Assembly: GCF_021295395.1 (NCBI RefSeq)
Contig: NZ_JAIWOU010000001.1
Span: forward strand, 1,243,001-1,307,000
Origin: Komagataeibacter sp. FNDCR2
GTDB lineage: Bacteria; Pseudomonadota; Alphaproteobacteria; Acetobacterales; Acetobacteraceae
DNA length: 64,000 bases
Direction of reading: 5' to 3'
Part shown: one piece after another, positions 55,594 through 64,000 of the stretch
How positions within the stretch are numbered: the stretch's first letter is position 1
Layout of the letters: every line of letters starts with the position of its first letter
Position numbers and translations under genes: made by a program
Notes under the pieces: model-generated
The model's database searches: none
Told to the model about the DNA's origin: nothing
What the model saw: only the letters and a program-made list of their open reading frames with translations

Positions 55594-56666
55594 TTAAGCG
55601 CCGTGCCTTTCGCATCGGCCAGCATCTCGAAGCCTTCCGCCCGCATGGCGCGCAGGGTCTCCGCCTTGAGGCGGCTGATAATGCCCGGTCCCTCATAGAC
55701 ATAGGACGTATAGATCTGCACCAGATCCGCGCCAGCGCGCACGCGGTCGAGAATATCCGCCCCGGTTTCGATCCCGCCGCAGGCCACCAGCGCCACGCGC
55801 CCATCGACCACACGGGCCACCCGCGCCAGCATGTCCTGCGCCAGCGCGCGCAGCGGGCGACCGGACAGGCCGCCACTTTCCGCCGCGTGCGGGCTGCGCA
55901 GCCCGGCGGGGCGGGAAATGGTGGTGTTGGACACGATCAGCCCCTGCACGCCCCCTGCAATCGCGGCCTCGACCACGCCGGGCACATCGTCGGGCGCGAT
56001 ATCGGGCGAGAGCTTGACCAGCAGCGGGGGCCGTTCGGGATGGGCGGTATTGATCGCGTCCAGAATCCCCTTCAGCCGCGTGGCCTCCAGCAGGTCGCGC
56101 AGGCCCGGCGTATTGGGCGATGACAGGTTGATGACGATATAATCGACATAATGCTTAACCCGCCCGACCAGCATGGGGTAATCGCGCTCCGGGTTGGCGC
56201 CGGTCTTGTTGATGCCCAGATTGGCCCCGACCGGCACATGCGCGCCCGGCGCGCGCCGGGGTGAGGACACCCGGTGCAGCCGCGCAAGGCGCACGGCAAA
56301 CCGGTCGATACCCTGGTTGTTGAACCCCATGCGGTTGATGATGGCGCGGTCTTCCGTCAGCCGGAACAGGCGCGGCTGCGGGTTGCCGGGCTGCGGGCGC
56401 GGCGTGACGGTCCCCGCCTCGACCAGCCCGAAGCCGGAGCGCGCCAGCGGGCGGACCACGAGCGCGTTCTTGTCAAACCCGGCCGCCATGCCGATAGGGT
56501 TGGGAAACCGCAGCCCCATGGCCCGCACGGACAGGGCCGGGTCGTCCGCGCCGGGACACGATACGCCACCAAGACCGAGTTGCAGGGCGTCAAGGGCGAT
56601 ACGATGGGCATCCTCTGGGTCCAGACGCCGCATCAGGGGCAGGATCATACGCGACATAATATTCAT
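55590..56666 (-). CDS. pyrD: Dihydroorotate dehydrogenase (quinone), class 2
   Basis: A 358-residue FMN enzyme of pyrimidine synthesis that passes electrons to quinone. The N-terminal amphipathic helices (LPLMRRLDPEDAHRIALDAL) mark the membrane-associated class 2 type. FMN and substrate segments are MAAGFDKNALVVRPLARSGF, RLFRLTEDRAIINRMGFNNQ, NLSSPNTPGLRDL with the catalytic Ser, and CGGIETGADILDRVRAGADL. It overlaps the HAD gene. Confidence 0.96.
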   Translation of the reverse strand: MNIMSRMILPLMRRLDPEDAHRIALDALQLGLGGVSCPGADDPALSVRAMGLRFPNPIGMAAGFDKNALVVRPLARSGFGLVEAGTVTPRPQPGNPQPRLFRLTEDRAIINRMGFNNQGIDRFAVRLARLHRVSSPRRAPGAHVPVGANLGINKTGANPERDYPMLVGRVKHYVDYIVINLSSPNTPGLRDLLEATRLKGILDAINTAHPERPPLLVKLSPDIAPDDVPGVVEAAIAGGVQGLIVSNTTISRPAGLRSPHAAESGGLSGRPLRALAQDMLARVARVVDGRVALVACGGIETGADILDRVRAGADLVQIYTSYVYEGPGIISRLKAETLRAMRAEGFEMLADAKGTALK

Positions 56667-56710
56667 GGGGGGAATTGTTGCCGCAATTCCGTCGCGGGGG
56701 AAAGAGGCAA

Positions 56711-57904
56711 CTAGCCGGGCGTCACCATCGCGTCGACCGCCGCCGGGGCGTCCGTGGGGAAACGGATCAGGTAATAGGGCGGCACGCGCAGGTCATGGCC
56801 GCCATTGAACCCGGCAAGACGGTTCCATTGCCCCAGCGTGCAATAGACCATGTTCCCATCGACAAAGATTCCATCGGGCGAGAGAACGCGCGGGTCATGG
56901 ACCATGGTGTCGAACGAGCCATCCGTGTTGCGGCGGAAAATGGCGTCGTGCTCGAAATTGGTGGTGTAGATGCGGCCCTTCGCATCGGTGGCCAGACCAT
57001 CCGCCACGCCCTTTTCCCCCAGATCGCGGATATTGCGGGCAAGCTGGGCGTCGGTTGTGGAGAAATCGGCGACAAGTGCCGTGGGAATGGCGTAGAGCCG
57101 CCTGCTGGTCAGGGGGCTGTAATACAGCAGGCCGCTATCGGGCGAGAGGGTGATGCCATCCACCCCGCCCGATACGAAGGCGGGCGGATGCGCGGGGGGG
57201 GCGAACACCAGTGGCCGCCCCTCCACCACCGCCATGAATCCACGCTCGGCCTGGGTGGAGGGATGGGTGGCCAGTACACGACGCTGCCGGCCCGTCGCCA
57301 CATCCACCACCACAAGGGCGGGTGACAGCCCGAAGGAGGAATCGGTCACGTAAACCGTGCCCTCCGCGCCATGGGTCAGGTCCACACGCAGGTCGTTCAT
57401 GTGGCTGTCAGGCAGGAGGGTGGGCGCATGCAGGATGATGCGGGCGAAGACACGATCGGTCGCGGGGTCGATGCCGATAATCTTGGCGGCCCCCGGCGCC
57501 AGCGGCTGGCCCGCGAGCTTGCCGTCATCGATCATCCATAACCGCCCGCGTGCATCGGTGGTCATGCCATGCACCGACATGAGGCGCGTGGCCGGCGGGC
57601 GGTCAGATGGCAGGCTTTGGGCGGCATCGGGATAGGCGTGAAGCCGGCCATCCTTCAGTTCCGCCAGGGTCGCGCCCTTGTGATTGATCGCATGGCGGGG
57701 AAAGCCCACGAAAATACGTCCCTGCGTCACCGCGATGCCCGATGGGCCGGGACCGTCGAACCGGGCCACGATCTCGAACGGGCCGGACGATGCGATCCCG
57801 TGGTCGCGATTGGTGGCCTCCCGCGCGGGCTGGGCCGCATGGGCGCGGCCGCCCACGACCAGCGCGGGCGCTGCAAGCAGCAGGTCACGCCTGTGCATGG
57901 ACAT
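56711..57904 (-). CDS. Exported major royal jelly protein/yellow-family beta-propeller
   Basis: A 397-residue protein with an N-terminal signal (MHRRDLLLAAPALVVGGRAHA, with a twin-Arg-like start) and a six-bladed propeller. Family features include SGIAVTQGRIFVGFPR, RGRLWMIDDG, MNDLRVDLTHGAEGTVYVTD, GVDGITLSPDSGLLYYSPL and LGQWNRLAGFNGGHDLRVPP. Related folds include gluconolactonase and SMP-30-type lactonases. ATG 57904 follows GGGGAG at eight bases. It lies 87 bases after the dehydrogenase cytochrome gene on the same strand. A lactonase role is inference from fold and context. Confidence 0.85.
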   Translation of the reverse strand: MSMHRRDLLLAAPALVVGGRAHAAQPAREATNRDHGIASSGPFEIVARFDGPGPSGIAVTQGRIFVGFPRHAINHKGATLAELKDGRLHAYPDAAQSLPSDRPPATRLMSVHGMTTDARGRLWMIDDGKLAGQPLAPGAAKIIGIDPATDRVFARIILHAPTLLPDSHMNDLRVDLTHGAEGTVYVTDSSFGLSPALVVVDVATGRQRRVLATHPSTQAERGFMAVVEGRPLVFAPPAHPPAFVSGGVDGITLSPDSGLLYYSPLTSRRLYAIPTALVADFSTTDAQLARNIRDLGEKGVADGLATDAKGRIYTTNFEHDAIFRRNTDGSFDTMVHDPRVLSPDGIFVDGNMVYCTLGQWNRLAGFNGGHDLRVPPYYLIRFPTDAPAAVDAMVTPG

Positions 57905-57991
57905 TCTCATCTCTCCCCTTGTGCTGCGGCCCCAATTCATGCCCGTCCCCACGGCAGGGGCAATCAGGCGATGGGCACGCATCCTTCACAA

Positions 57992-59308
57992 TCAGTTCAT
58001 GGGCAGTGAGAGGGGCGGATGCTCTGATGAAAGCGTGCGGCGGATTTTGTCCACGTCTTCCGCCGTTACGGCGGGCGCGTTGTTACCCCATGCCGCGCGG
58101 ATGAAGGTTACGGTATCCGCCACCGCGCCATTATCCATGCGCGTGGCGAATCCGGGCATGACGAAGGCGGAAGGCGTCTGGCGTGTCGCCCGCAGGATAT
58201 TTCCCGCCAGCACGATACGGATAAGCGAATCCGGCGTGGGATCCATGACCACCGGATTGCCCGCCAGCGGCGGGAAGGTGGTGGGATACCCGCGCCCGTC
58301 CGTCCGGTGGCAGGCGGCGCAACTGTCCACATACTGCCGCGCGCCACGGGCGGACACATCGCCCGCGCGCAGGGCCGCTGTGGCAGCGGGGTCGTACTGC
58401 CACCCTTGCGCCGCCGGGGTCTGGGGTGAAAGCGTTTTCAGGAAGCGGGCGATCGCCAGTTGGTCCATGGGCGTCAGGTGCTGGGTGCCATGGGCGATGG
58501 CGTCGGTCATGCCGCCGAAGGCCGCGCCAAGCGGCATGCGCCCGGTGGCCAGGAAGCGCACGATATCCTGCTCGTTCCACCGCCCCAGCCCGGTGCGGTT
58601 ATCCCCACGCAGGCTGACGGGCCGCCAGCCATCAACCGGCGCGCCACCGGACAGGTACGGCGTCCCGTCCAGTGCCGTCAGCGCCTTTTCCTGCATGGTC
58701 ACGGCGCGCGGGGTATGGCAGGCACCGCAATGTCCCGGCCCTTCGACCAGATAGCTGCCACGGGCCACGAGTGGGTCGGGGAACGTGCGCTCACGCATCT
58801 GGCGCTGTGCCTCGGCCGGGTCGGGCGCGTACAGCCTGCGCCACAGAACCAGCGGCCAGCGCATGGAAAACGGCCATGTCATGCCGGTCTGCGCCACGCG
58901 GTGGGCTACCGGCTTCACCCCCTGCATGAAATAGGCGTAAAGCGCATGCAGATCCTCATCCGTCATGCGCGCGTAGGATGGATAGGGCATGGCGGGATAC
59001 AGCGTAGCGCCATCACGCCGGATGCCCTGCCGGACGGCGCGGGTGAACGCGGCCTCCGAATACTGTCCTATGCCGGTCTGGGCATCGGGGGTGATGTTGG
59101 GTGCGTACAGCGTGCCCATGGGCAGGTGAAACGCCACCCCCCCGGCAAAGGGCGCGCCACCCGGCGCGGTATGACAGGCCCCGCAATCCGCCACATGGGC
59201 CATATACGCGCCCCGCGCGAGCAGGCCGTCATCCGCCGCATACGCCGTGCCCGTGACCAGAAGCGCCAGCAGCAGGCCCGCGAGCCAGCCCCATTTTGTC
59301 CACCACAT
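57992..59308 (-). CDS. Triheme cytochrome c subunit of a membrane FAD dehydrogenase
   Basis: A 438-residue electron-transfer subunit with three CxxCH haem sites: CGACH at 42-46, CGACH at 194-198 and CAACH at 330-334. A signal peptide (WGWLAGLLLALLVTGTAYA) sends it to the periplasm. The three cytochrome domains match the subunits of gluconate, 2-ketogluconate, sorbitol and alcohol dehydrogenases of acetic acid bacteria, which pass electrons to ubiquinone. It follows the flavoprotein gene after five bases. Haem attachment depends on the ccm genes at 24.9-30.2 kb. Confidence 0.95.
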   Translation of the reverse strand: MWWTKWGWLAGLLLALLVTGTAYAADDGLLARGAYMAHVADCGACHTAPGGAPFAGGVAFHLPMGTLYAPNITPDAQTGIGQYSEAAFTRAVRQGIRRDGATLYPAMPYPSYARMTDEDLHALYAYFMQGVKPVAHRVAQTGMTWPFSMRWPLVLWRRLYAPDPAEAQRQMRERTFPDPLVARGSYLVEGPGHCGACHTPRAVTMQEKALTALDGTPYLSGGAPVDGWRPVSLRGDNRTGLGRWNEQDIVRFLATGRMPLGAAFGGMTDAIAHGTQHLTPMDQLAIARFLKTLSPQTPAAQGWQYDPAATAALRAGDVSARGARQYVDSCAACHRTDGRGYPTTFPPLAGNPVVMDPTPDSLIRIVLAGNILRATRQTPSAFVMPGFATRMDNGAVADTVTFIRAAWGNNAPAVTAEDVDKIRRTLSSEHPPLSLPMN

Positions 59309-59313
59309 CCCCC

Positions 59314-61101
59314 TTACCCCGCCAGTGGGCCGGGATGGGCGAGATAGGTGGCGCGGATATGATGCGCGGCCCAGTAGGCCAGCGCCGCGACCATGCCGGT
59401 CGGGTTGTAGCCCGTTCCCTGCGGAAAGGCGTTCGCCCCGATCACGAACACATTATGCACATCCCATGACTGCATGTAACGGTTGAGCGCGCTGGTGCCC
59501 GGGTCTTCGCCCATGACCGCGCCGCCACCCAGATGGGTTGTCTGGTACTGCCGCGTATCGAACGGGCTGCCGAATTCACGCCGGACAAGGTTGACCTGGC
59601 GCGCATCCATGGCTTTCGCCACATCCCCGATCCGGTCCACGACATAGCGGTTCATGCGGATGTCGTTGTCTTTCCAGTCGAATGTCATGCGCAGCAGGGG
59701 CTGGCCGTAAGTATCCTTCCATGTCGGGTCGAGATCGAGGTACACATCCCGATAGGCCATGTTGGCCCCATGGGCATCGATGCGCAGGGAATGACGGTAG
59801 GTGTCGATCACCCCGGCCTTCCATGCGCTGCCCCAGCGCGGGGTGCCGGGTGGCCCACCGGCATGGGCGGCGGCTATGGCCTTGACCCCGGCCTGATTGA
59901 CCCATACCGGCGAGCCCCCCACGAAGCCGAGCGGCCCGTGGTCGAAGTTCTCGCTGTTGAAATCATCAAACGCCACGCCGCCGCCGCCCGCGCCGACAAA
60001 CTGGTTGGCCTCGACCGCGCGGTCGAGCCAGACCGTGCTGGTCGTCACGTTCTGGTAGACGAAATTACGCCCCACCACCCCTTCGTTACGGACGGGATCA
60101 TACGGCCTGCCAATGCCGGACAGCAGCATGAGCCGCACGTTATGGAACTGGAACGCGGCCAGAATGACCATTTCCGCGGGCTGGGTGCATTCCCTGCCCG
60201 CGGCGTCGAGATAGGTCACGCCGGTTGCGCGCCGCCCATCGGCATCGAGTTCCACCTTCAGCACATGGCTGTCGGGGCGCAGTTCGAACAGGGGGTGCCG
60301 CCGCAGCACCGGCAGGATGTTCACATTGGGCGATGCCTTGGAATACATGTAACAGGCATACCCGCTGCAATAACCGCAGAAATTGCACGGCCCCATCTGC
60401 ACGCCATACGGATTGACATATTGCTGCGAAGCATTGGCGGCTGGCAGGGAATAGGGGTGGAAGCCCACGGCCTGCGCCGCCTTGCGGAACAGGTGGGCGG
60501 TATAGACATCCTTCAGCGCGGGCAGCGGAAAATGGTCCGAGCGCGAGGGCGAAAAGACATTTCCCGCGCCCACGACCTGCCCATTGACCTTATAGGCCTC
60601 GCCCGATGTGCCGAATACCTTCTCCGCCTTGTCGAAAAAGGGTTCGAGTTCCTCGTACGTGACGCCGTAATCCTGAAGGTTCATCCCCTCCGGGATGAAG
60701 GCACGACCGTATTTCTCGATCACGCGCGAACGCAGGCGCAGGTCATCGGGCGGGATGCGGAAATGCACGCCGGACCAGTGCAGCCCCGCGCCGCCCACGC
60801 CCTCACCAGGCAGGAAGGCCGCCATACGCCGGTAAGGCAGGGCCGTCTGCTGGCTGTTATTGCGGATCGTGACCGTATTCTTGGACAGATCCTGAAACAG
60901 CCGGTAGCGGAAATTGCCCTCCAGTTCATCAAGGGAGGTGGGATAAGCGCCCTCCGCCGCCGTACTGCGGTCCGGCCCGCGCTCCAGCATGACAACCGAA
61001 CGCCCGGCCTCCGTCATTTCCTTGGCCATGATGGACCCGGCCCAGCCGCCACCCACGATCACCACGTCAACCGGGCTGAGCCTGCGTGCGTCCCCGCTCA
61101 T
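59314..61101 (-). CDS. FAD-dependent GMC-type dehydrogenase large subunit (gluconate 2-dehydrogenase family)
   Basis: A 595-residue flavoprotein. The FAD-binding VDVVIVGGGWAGSIMAKEMT is at 11-30. The C-terminal active-site region (WDVHNVFVIGANAFPQGTGY, then NPTGMVAALAYWAAHHI) is the GADH-family signature. A cysteine cluster (GPCNFCGYCSGYACYM) is notable and recurs in this family, where an iron-sulfur centre has been reported for some members. No signal peptide is visible, so export probably rides on the Tat signal of the small subunit. Substrate could be gluconate, ketogluconate, sorbitol or another polyol. It overlaps the small subunit by ATGA. Confidence 0.93.
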   Translation of the reverse strand: MSGDARRLSPVDVVIVGGGWAGSIMAKEMTEAGRSVVMLERGPDRSTAAEGAYPTSLDELEGNFRYRLFQDLSKNTVTIRNNSQQTALPYRRMAAFLPGEGVGGAGLHWSGVHFRIPPDDLRLRSRVIEKYGRAFIPEGMNLQDYGVTYEELEPFFDKAEKVFGTSGEAYKVNGQVVGAGNVFSPSRSDHFPLPALKDVYTAHLFRKAAQAVGFHPYSLPAANASQQYVNPYGVQMGPCNFCGYCSGYACYMYSKASPNVNILPVLRRHPLFELRPDSHVLKVELDADGRRATGVTYLDAAGRECTQPAEMVILAAFQFHNVRLMLLSGIGRPYDPVRNEGVVGRNFVYQNVTTSTVWLDRAVEANQFVGAGGGGVAFDDFNSENFDHGPLGFVGGSPVWVNQAGVKAIAAAHAGGPPGTPRWGSAWKAGVIDTYRHSLRIDAHGANMAYRDVYLDLDPTWKDTYGQPLLRMTFDWKDNDIRMNRYVVDRIGDVAKAMDARQVNLVRREFGSPFDTRQYQTTHLGGGAVMGEDPGTSALNRYMQSWDVHNVFVIGANAFPQGTGYNPTGMVAALAYWAAHHIRATYLAHPGPLAG

Positions 61102-61766
61102 GCCCGCTCCCCCGAAATCGAGATGCTTCCCAGCGGGTAATGCGCGCCGTAACGGTCCACCCAGTCCATGAAATCCGCCCGCGCGCCGGGAAAGCCCAGC
61201 ATTGTCCAGCCGCCAAGGCCCGTATTGCCGCCATGCATGGGGTCGCTAAAAGCGCCCTCCATCACATTGGCCAGCAACTGTTCGAAAAACACCGCCGAAG
61301 GCACGTCGTCAAACACCAGCCTGCCCTGCTCTGCCGCGTGTAGCAGGCCGTCCTGCACCGCGGGCTGCAGGGCCGCGAAGGGCCTGCCATGGCGGGTGGC
61401 GGCGTGGGCGTTCATGCCCGCTATGCCACGCTGGTACAGCTCACGCGGGGCATAGGGCAACTGGTAGCCCAGATTGGCCGCCCCCTGCACGAAGGGGCCA
61501 GCCCTGTACCAGCCTGCCCCGTGCCCGTAGGGGGTTTCCATCTGCATGTCGATAAAACGGGGCACATCCAGCGCCAGCGCACCGGGGCCATGAACATCCG
61601 CCGGGATCAGGCGGTCACAGGCCGCGATCAGGAAATCCCACTGCGGGGCATTGAAAAAACGTGGCGCATAGGGGGGCCGCATGGCGGCAGATGCACCAGA
61701 AGCGGGAACCGTGCCGCATGCCGCCACCCCCGCAAGCCCCTGCATGAAACGCCGCCGTGACGGCAT
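61098..61766 (-). CDS. Gluconate 2-dehydrogenase subunit 3-like small subunit, Tat signal
   Basis: A 222-residue small subunit that chaperones and exports the flavoprotein. The start MPSRRRFMQGLAGVAACG is a twin-arginine signal. The mature part (FFNAPQWDFLIAACDRLIPA, then GALALDVPRFIDMQMETPYG and GWTMLGFPGARADF) matches the family. ATG 61766 places the Arg motif near the start; an ATG at 61808 adds 14 residues. It opens the three-gene operon small-large-cytochrome. Confidence 0.92.
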   Translation of the reverse strand: MPSRRRFMQGLAGVAACGTVPASGASAAMRPPYAPRFFNAPQWDFLIAACDRLIPADVHGPGALALDVPRFIDMQMETPYGHGAGWYRAGPFVQGAANLGYQLPYAPRELYQRGIAGMNAHAATRHGRPFAALQPAVQDGLLHAAEQGRLVFDDVPSAVFFEQLLANVMEGAFSDPMHGGNTGLGGWTMLGFPGARADFMDWVDRYGAHYPLGSISISGERA

Positions 61767-62130
61767 GAGCCGTAAACTGCCAGTACCCAAAAAATGCCTT
61801 CCCGCCATGCCCTGCGTCTATGTGCCGAACCGTTTCCATTTATCCGTAGGCAACGGATTGATGCCGGGTCGATTCTTCCGATAATTTTATTAATAGCAAG
61901 AAAATATGGTGCGCGGGCAAGCGGGGAGCAATCCGGCGCGCCTTTGGTGGAGATGGCGGCACGGCTGTAGCGACAGTGCTGGCCAGGAACACATAATCAA
62001 ATGGGAACCATTCATAAACTGGAAATTTTATATTATTGCAGCCGGATATACTTATATTATTCAATGAATAGAATAAATATTCGTCCACCTCTCCTTGACG
62101 TGCCACATTCACCGCAATATCCACACTGGC
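61767..62130. other. Non-coding AT-richer divergent region
   Basis: A 364-base gap separates the divergent dehydrogenase operon and cobD. It is clearly richer in A and T than its surroundings, with runs such as ATAATTTTATTAATAGC and TTATATTATTCAATGAATAG. It should hold promoters for both directions. I found no convincing coding frame, tRNA, or cobalamin riboswitch core. Confidence 0.6.
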
Positions 62131-63138
62131 ATGCGCATCGCCCTTTTTACATGCCGGAGCGTAGGGATCGCCTGCGTCGCATCCGTAACCGATGCGGCCA
62201 TTGGCTATCCACAGGCGCTCGTGCGCCGGATCGGGCATCCGGTCATATGGATCGGTCGCCTGATCGACCGGCTCGATACGAACCTCAACCGCCCCGATCT
62301 GTCCCCCGCGCGCCGCAGGGCGAATGGCTTTGTCGCGGCGGGCCTGATCGTGGCGTTACCAACCCTGTCGGCCATGGTGCTGGAGCGACTTGTCAAGCGT
62401 ATGCTGCCCCGGTGGCTTGCCCTGCCGGTTACGGCGCTGCTGGCCAGCACGCTGGTCGCGCAGCGTTCACTCCATGACCACGTACTGGCGGTGGCACGAT
62501 CGGCGGAGGAAAGCCTGCCCGCCGCGCGCCATGCGGTCTCCCATATAGTAGGGCGCGATCCCGAACTGCTGGATGAAGCGGGAGTCCTGCGCGCGGCGAC
62601 CGAGACGCTGGCGGAAAATTTCTCCGATGGCATCGTGGCCCCCCTGTTCTGGATGGCGGCGGGCGGACTGCCGGGCGCGGTATTTTATAAATCCGCCAAT
62701 ACGGCGGATAGCATGATCGGTCATCGCACGCCGAAGCATGAAGCCTTCGGTTATGCGGCCGCCAGGCTGGATGATCTGGTCAACCTGCCCGCTTCCCGCC
62801 TTTCCGCCCTGTGGATCATCCTTGCGGCAGCGACCATGCGCGGCATGGATGCGGGCGGGGCGCTGCGCATCCTGCGGCGGGACGCCACGACCCATCGTTC
62901 GCCCAATGCGGGATGGCCCGAAGCCGCGATGGCGGGCGCGCTGGGCATACGCCTGTCCGGCCCACGCGCCTATAACGGTGTAAATGTTGATGAACCATGG
63001 GTTGGTGATGGACCCGCCACGCTTCGCCCACAGGCGCTGTACCGTGCGCTGGCGCTGTACCGCCGCGCATGCCTGATCCAGACCCTGGCCGGGCTTGCCG
63101 GGCTGGGGCTGCTCGCACGCGGCTTACGACGGCATTAA
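62131..63138 (+). CDS. cobD: Adenosylcobinamide-phosphate synthase CobD/CbiB
   Basis: A 335-residue integral membrane enzyme that attaches the aminopropanol arm in cobalamin synthesis. The features are YPQALVRRIGHPVIWIGRLI, SIVGRDP-type SHIVGRDPELLDEAGVLRAA, ETLAENFSDGIVAPLFWMAA and NTADSMIGHRTPKHEAFGYA. The C-terminal region ends with two helices. ATG 62131 is chosen over a TTG at 62095. No other cob genes are in view, so it is separated from any large cluster here or the cluster lies beyond the window. Confidence 0.94.
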   Translation: MRIALFTCRSVGIACVASVTDAAIGYPQALVRRIGHPVIWIGRLIDRLDTNLNRPDLSPARRRANGFVAAGLIVALPTLSAMVLERLVKRMLPRWLALPVTALLASTLVAQRSLHDHVLAVARSAEESLPAARHAVSHIVGRDPELLDEAGVLRAATETLAENFSDGIVAPLFWMAAGGLPGAVFYKSANTADSMIGHRTPKHEAFGYAAARLDDLVNLPASRLSALWIILAAATMRGMDAGGALRILRRDATTHRSPNAGWPEAAMAGALGIRLSGPRAYNGVNVDEPWVGDGPATLRPQALYRALALYRRACLIQTLAGLAGLGLLARGLRRH

Positions 63139-63284
63139 GGGTGCTGTTTCAAAATAACCAAAAACGTCCTTATGATTTATGGCATGCCGAAGCAGTGCGG
63201 GGAAAAAGACGACCATTTATAGGATATTCATCTCTATGGATGGTGAATTATATTAGGGGTGTCCAGGTACGTGAGTGAGAAAAA
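63139..63284. other. AT-richer intergenic stretch before the glycosyltransferase
   Basis: A 146-base non-coding stretch with low GC (for example GGATATTCATCTCTATGG and GAATTATATTAGG). The start of the following gene shares this composition. No IS end or repeat boundary was seen. It may be the edge of a transferred surface polysaccharide locus. Confidence 0.4.
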
Positions 63285-64000
63285 ATGGCCATAAAGCCAG
63301 ATATTTCCTTAATAATATGTACTTTCAACCGCCCGGAGGGGCTAAGGCGTATTCTGGACTGTTGCATCCGGCAGATAAGCAACGGCGCATTATCGTGTGA
63401 AATCATTGTTTCGGATAACAGCCCGCCTGGTTATGCAAACTCCATTATAGATTCACTAGAAACCCACGACGTTTCCATTCACTGTGTACAATCTGCTTCG
63501 GGAAATATCTCGCTGGCAAGAAATAAGGGCATTTCCGCATCATCTTCAGATATTATAATTTTTCTGGATGATGACATGACCATCTGCGACAACTGGATTT
63601 CCATCATGCATGCGGCCCTGGAGGATCATGGGGCCGATTGCGCCCTTTCCTCCCTGCTTCCGATGTCCGAAAATAAATTACCTGTTCAGGGAATGAGCGC
63701 CGCTTTCTTTTCCCGTCTTCTTGCCATGCCGGATGGAACCTGTATCAGCCCCGGAAAGAAATCCGGCATGGCCTATGTCTCGGTCGCGACAAGCGGTACG
63801 ATCTGGCGCCGCGAAACATGCTTTACGGATGCCCTGCCATTCGACCCCGAATTCGGGGCATCCGGTGGTGAGGACTGTGACCTGTTTTTACGGCTGGAAA
63901 ACCGCCAGAGGAAAATCATCTGGTGTGGATCCGCCATTTCCTATGAATGGGTTCCGCCGGGCAGGATGACCTTCCGCTACCTGCTCATGCGGGCGTTTGG
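63285..64000 (+). CDS. Family 2 glycosyltransferase, 3' end outside window
   Basis: The frame is open from ATG 63285 to the window edge, giving 238 codons. The GT-A fold start is clear (ISLIICTFNRPEGLRRIL), followed by EIIVSDNSPPG, the ISLARNKGISAS helix and the metal-binding DDD in DIIIFLDDDMTICDNW. A GGEDCDLFLRLENRQRKIIW segment carries the acceptor-side ED motif. These are hallmarks of family 2 glycosyltransferases acting on surface glycans. Its first 300 bases are AT-richer than the rest of the window and use codons such as ATA and AAT, unlike neighbours, suggesting transfer. Confidence 0.88.
   Translation, partial: MAIKPDISLIICTFNRPEGLRRILDCCIRQISNGALSCEIIVSDNSPPGYANSIIDSLETHDVSIHCVQSASGNISLARNKGISASSSDIIIFLDDDMTICDNWISIMHAALEDHGADCALSSLLPMSENKLPVQGMSAAFFSRLLAMPDGTCISPGKKSGMAYVSVATSGTIWRRETCFTDALPFDPEFGASGGEDCDLFLRLENRQRKIIWCGSAISYEWVPPGRMTFRYLLMRAF

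Noticed and set aside
61880-62130. Cobalamin riboswitch before cobD
   Set aside because: The B12-box and conserved core segments could not be found, and the region is AT-rich without the expected long structured core.
61840-62238. A 132-codon frame in the dehydrogenase-cobD gap
   Set aside because: It overlaps the start of cobD antisense, has no ribosome site and no recognisable domain.
1-64000. CRISPR arrays, prophage, transposases, tRNA or rRNA genes
   Set aside because: No regularly spaced repeats, no integrase or transposase motifs and no tRNA-like clover segments were seen on either strand by eye.

Overview
This window is a GC-rich, gene-dense piece of an alphaproteobacterial chromosome, most likely from an acetic acid bacterium (Acetobacteraceae, Komagataeibacter/Gluconacetobacter type). 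The main evidence is a three-subunit FAD/cytochrome c membrane dehydrogenase of the gluconate-dehydrogenase family, a cytochrome c maturation operon, the ffs-dnaX-ybaB-recR block, a FYDLN-domain gene, and the codon and GC bias. The assignment to a taxon is inference. Nearly all genes are housekeeping or envelope genes. No tRNA, rRNA, IS element, prophage or CRISPR array was seen.

Layout. 1-9.2 kb (minus strand): rmuC, an OmpR-type response regulator, a sensor kinase broken by a one-base frameshift, a possible 32-codon leader ORF, and a tripartite RND efflux system (permease, adaptor, truncated outer membrane factor). 9.4-12.2 kb: two organic acid carriers (DctA-like and KgtP-like). 12.2-19.3 kb: a large AsmA-like envelope protein divergent from glnE, then bcp. 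19.3-24.8 kb: small exported proteins including two tandem paralogues, aat, a 2-hydroxyacid dehydrogenase, EcsC, EVE and YciI proteins. 24.9-30.5 kb: ccmCDEFGHI, chained by ATGA overlaps and lacking ccmA/ccmB, followed by an SDHAF4-like gene. 30.5-35 kb: a membrane protein, a serine hydrolase and an exported M16 peptidase. 35.2-39.3 kb: aroA-cmk-rpsA. 39.4-44.1 kb: a FYDLN protein, then folB, a pteridine-reductase-like SDR, recR, ybaB, dnaX and the SRP RNA. 44.2-48.1 kb: ggt, map, dacA. 48.3-51.7 kb: clpS, clpA, ynfA. 51.7-57.9 kb: a DUF3465-like protein, ppk2, an SDR, yqgE, a HAD phosphatase, pyrD and a royal-jelly/yellow-family propeller protein. 58-61.8 kb: the FAD dehydrogenase complex. 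62.1 kb to the end: cobD, and then an abruptly AT-richer stretch that opens a family 2 glycosyltransferase running off the window.

How the genes work together. The two-component system and RND genes form one colinear module whose sensor is broken in this sequence. The ccm operon supplies c-type cytochromes, including the triheme subunit of the dehydrogenase near the right end. That dehydrogenase sits beside a secreted beta-propeller protein that could be a lactonase acting on its product. No wholly new system is evident. The best leads are the leader ORF before the pump, the kinase frameshift, the propeller-dehydrogenase pairing, the paralogous exported pair, and the compositional break at the right edge.
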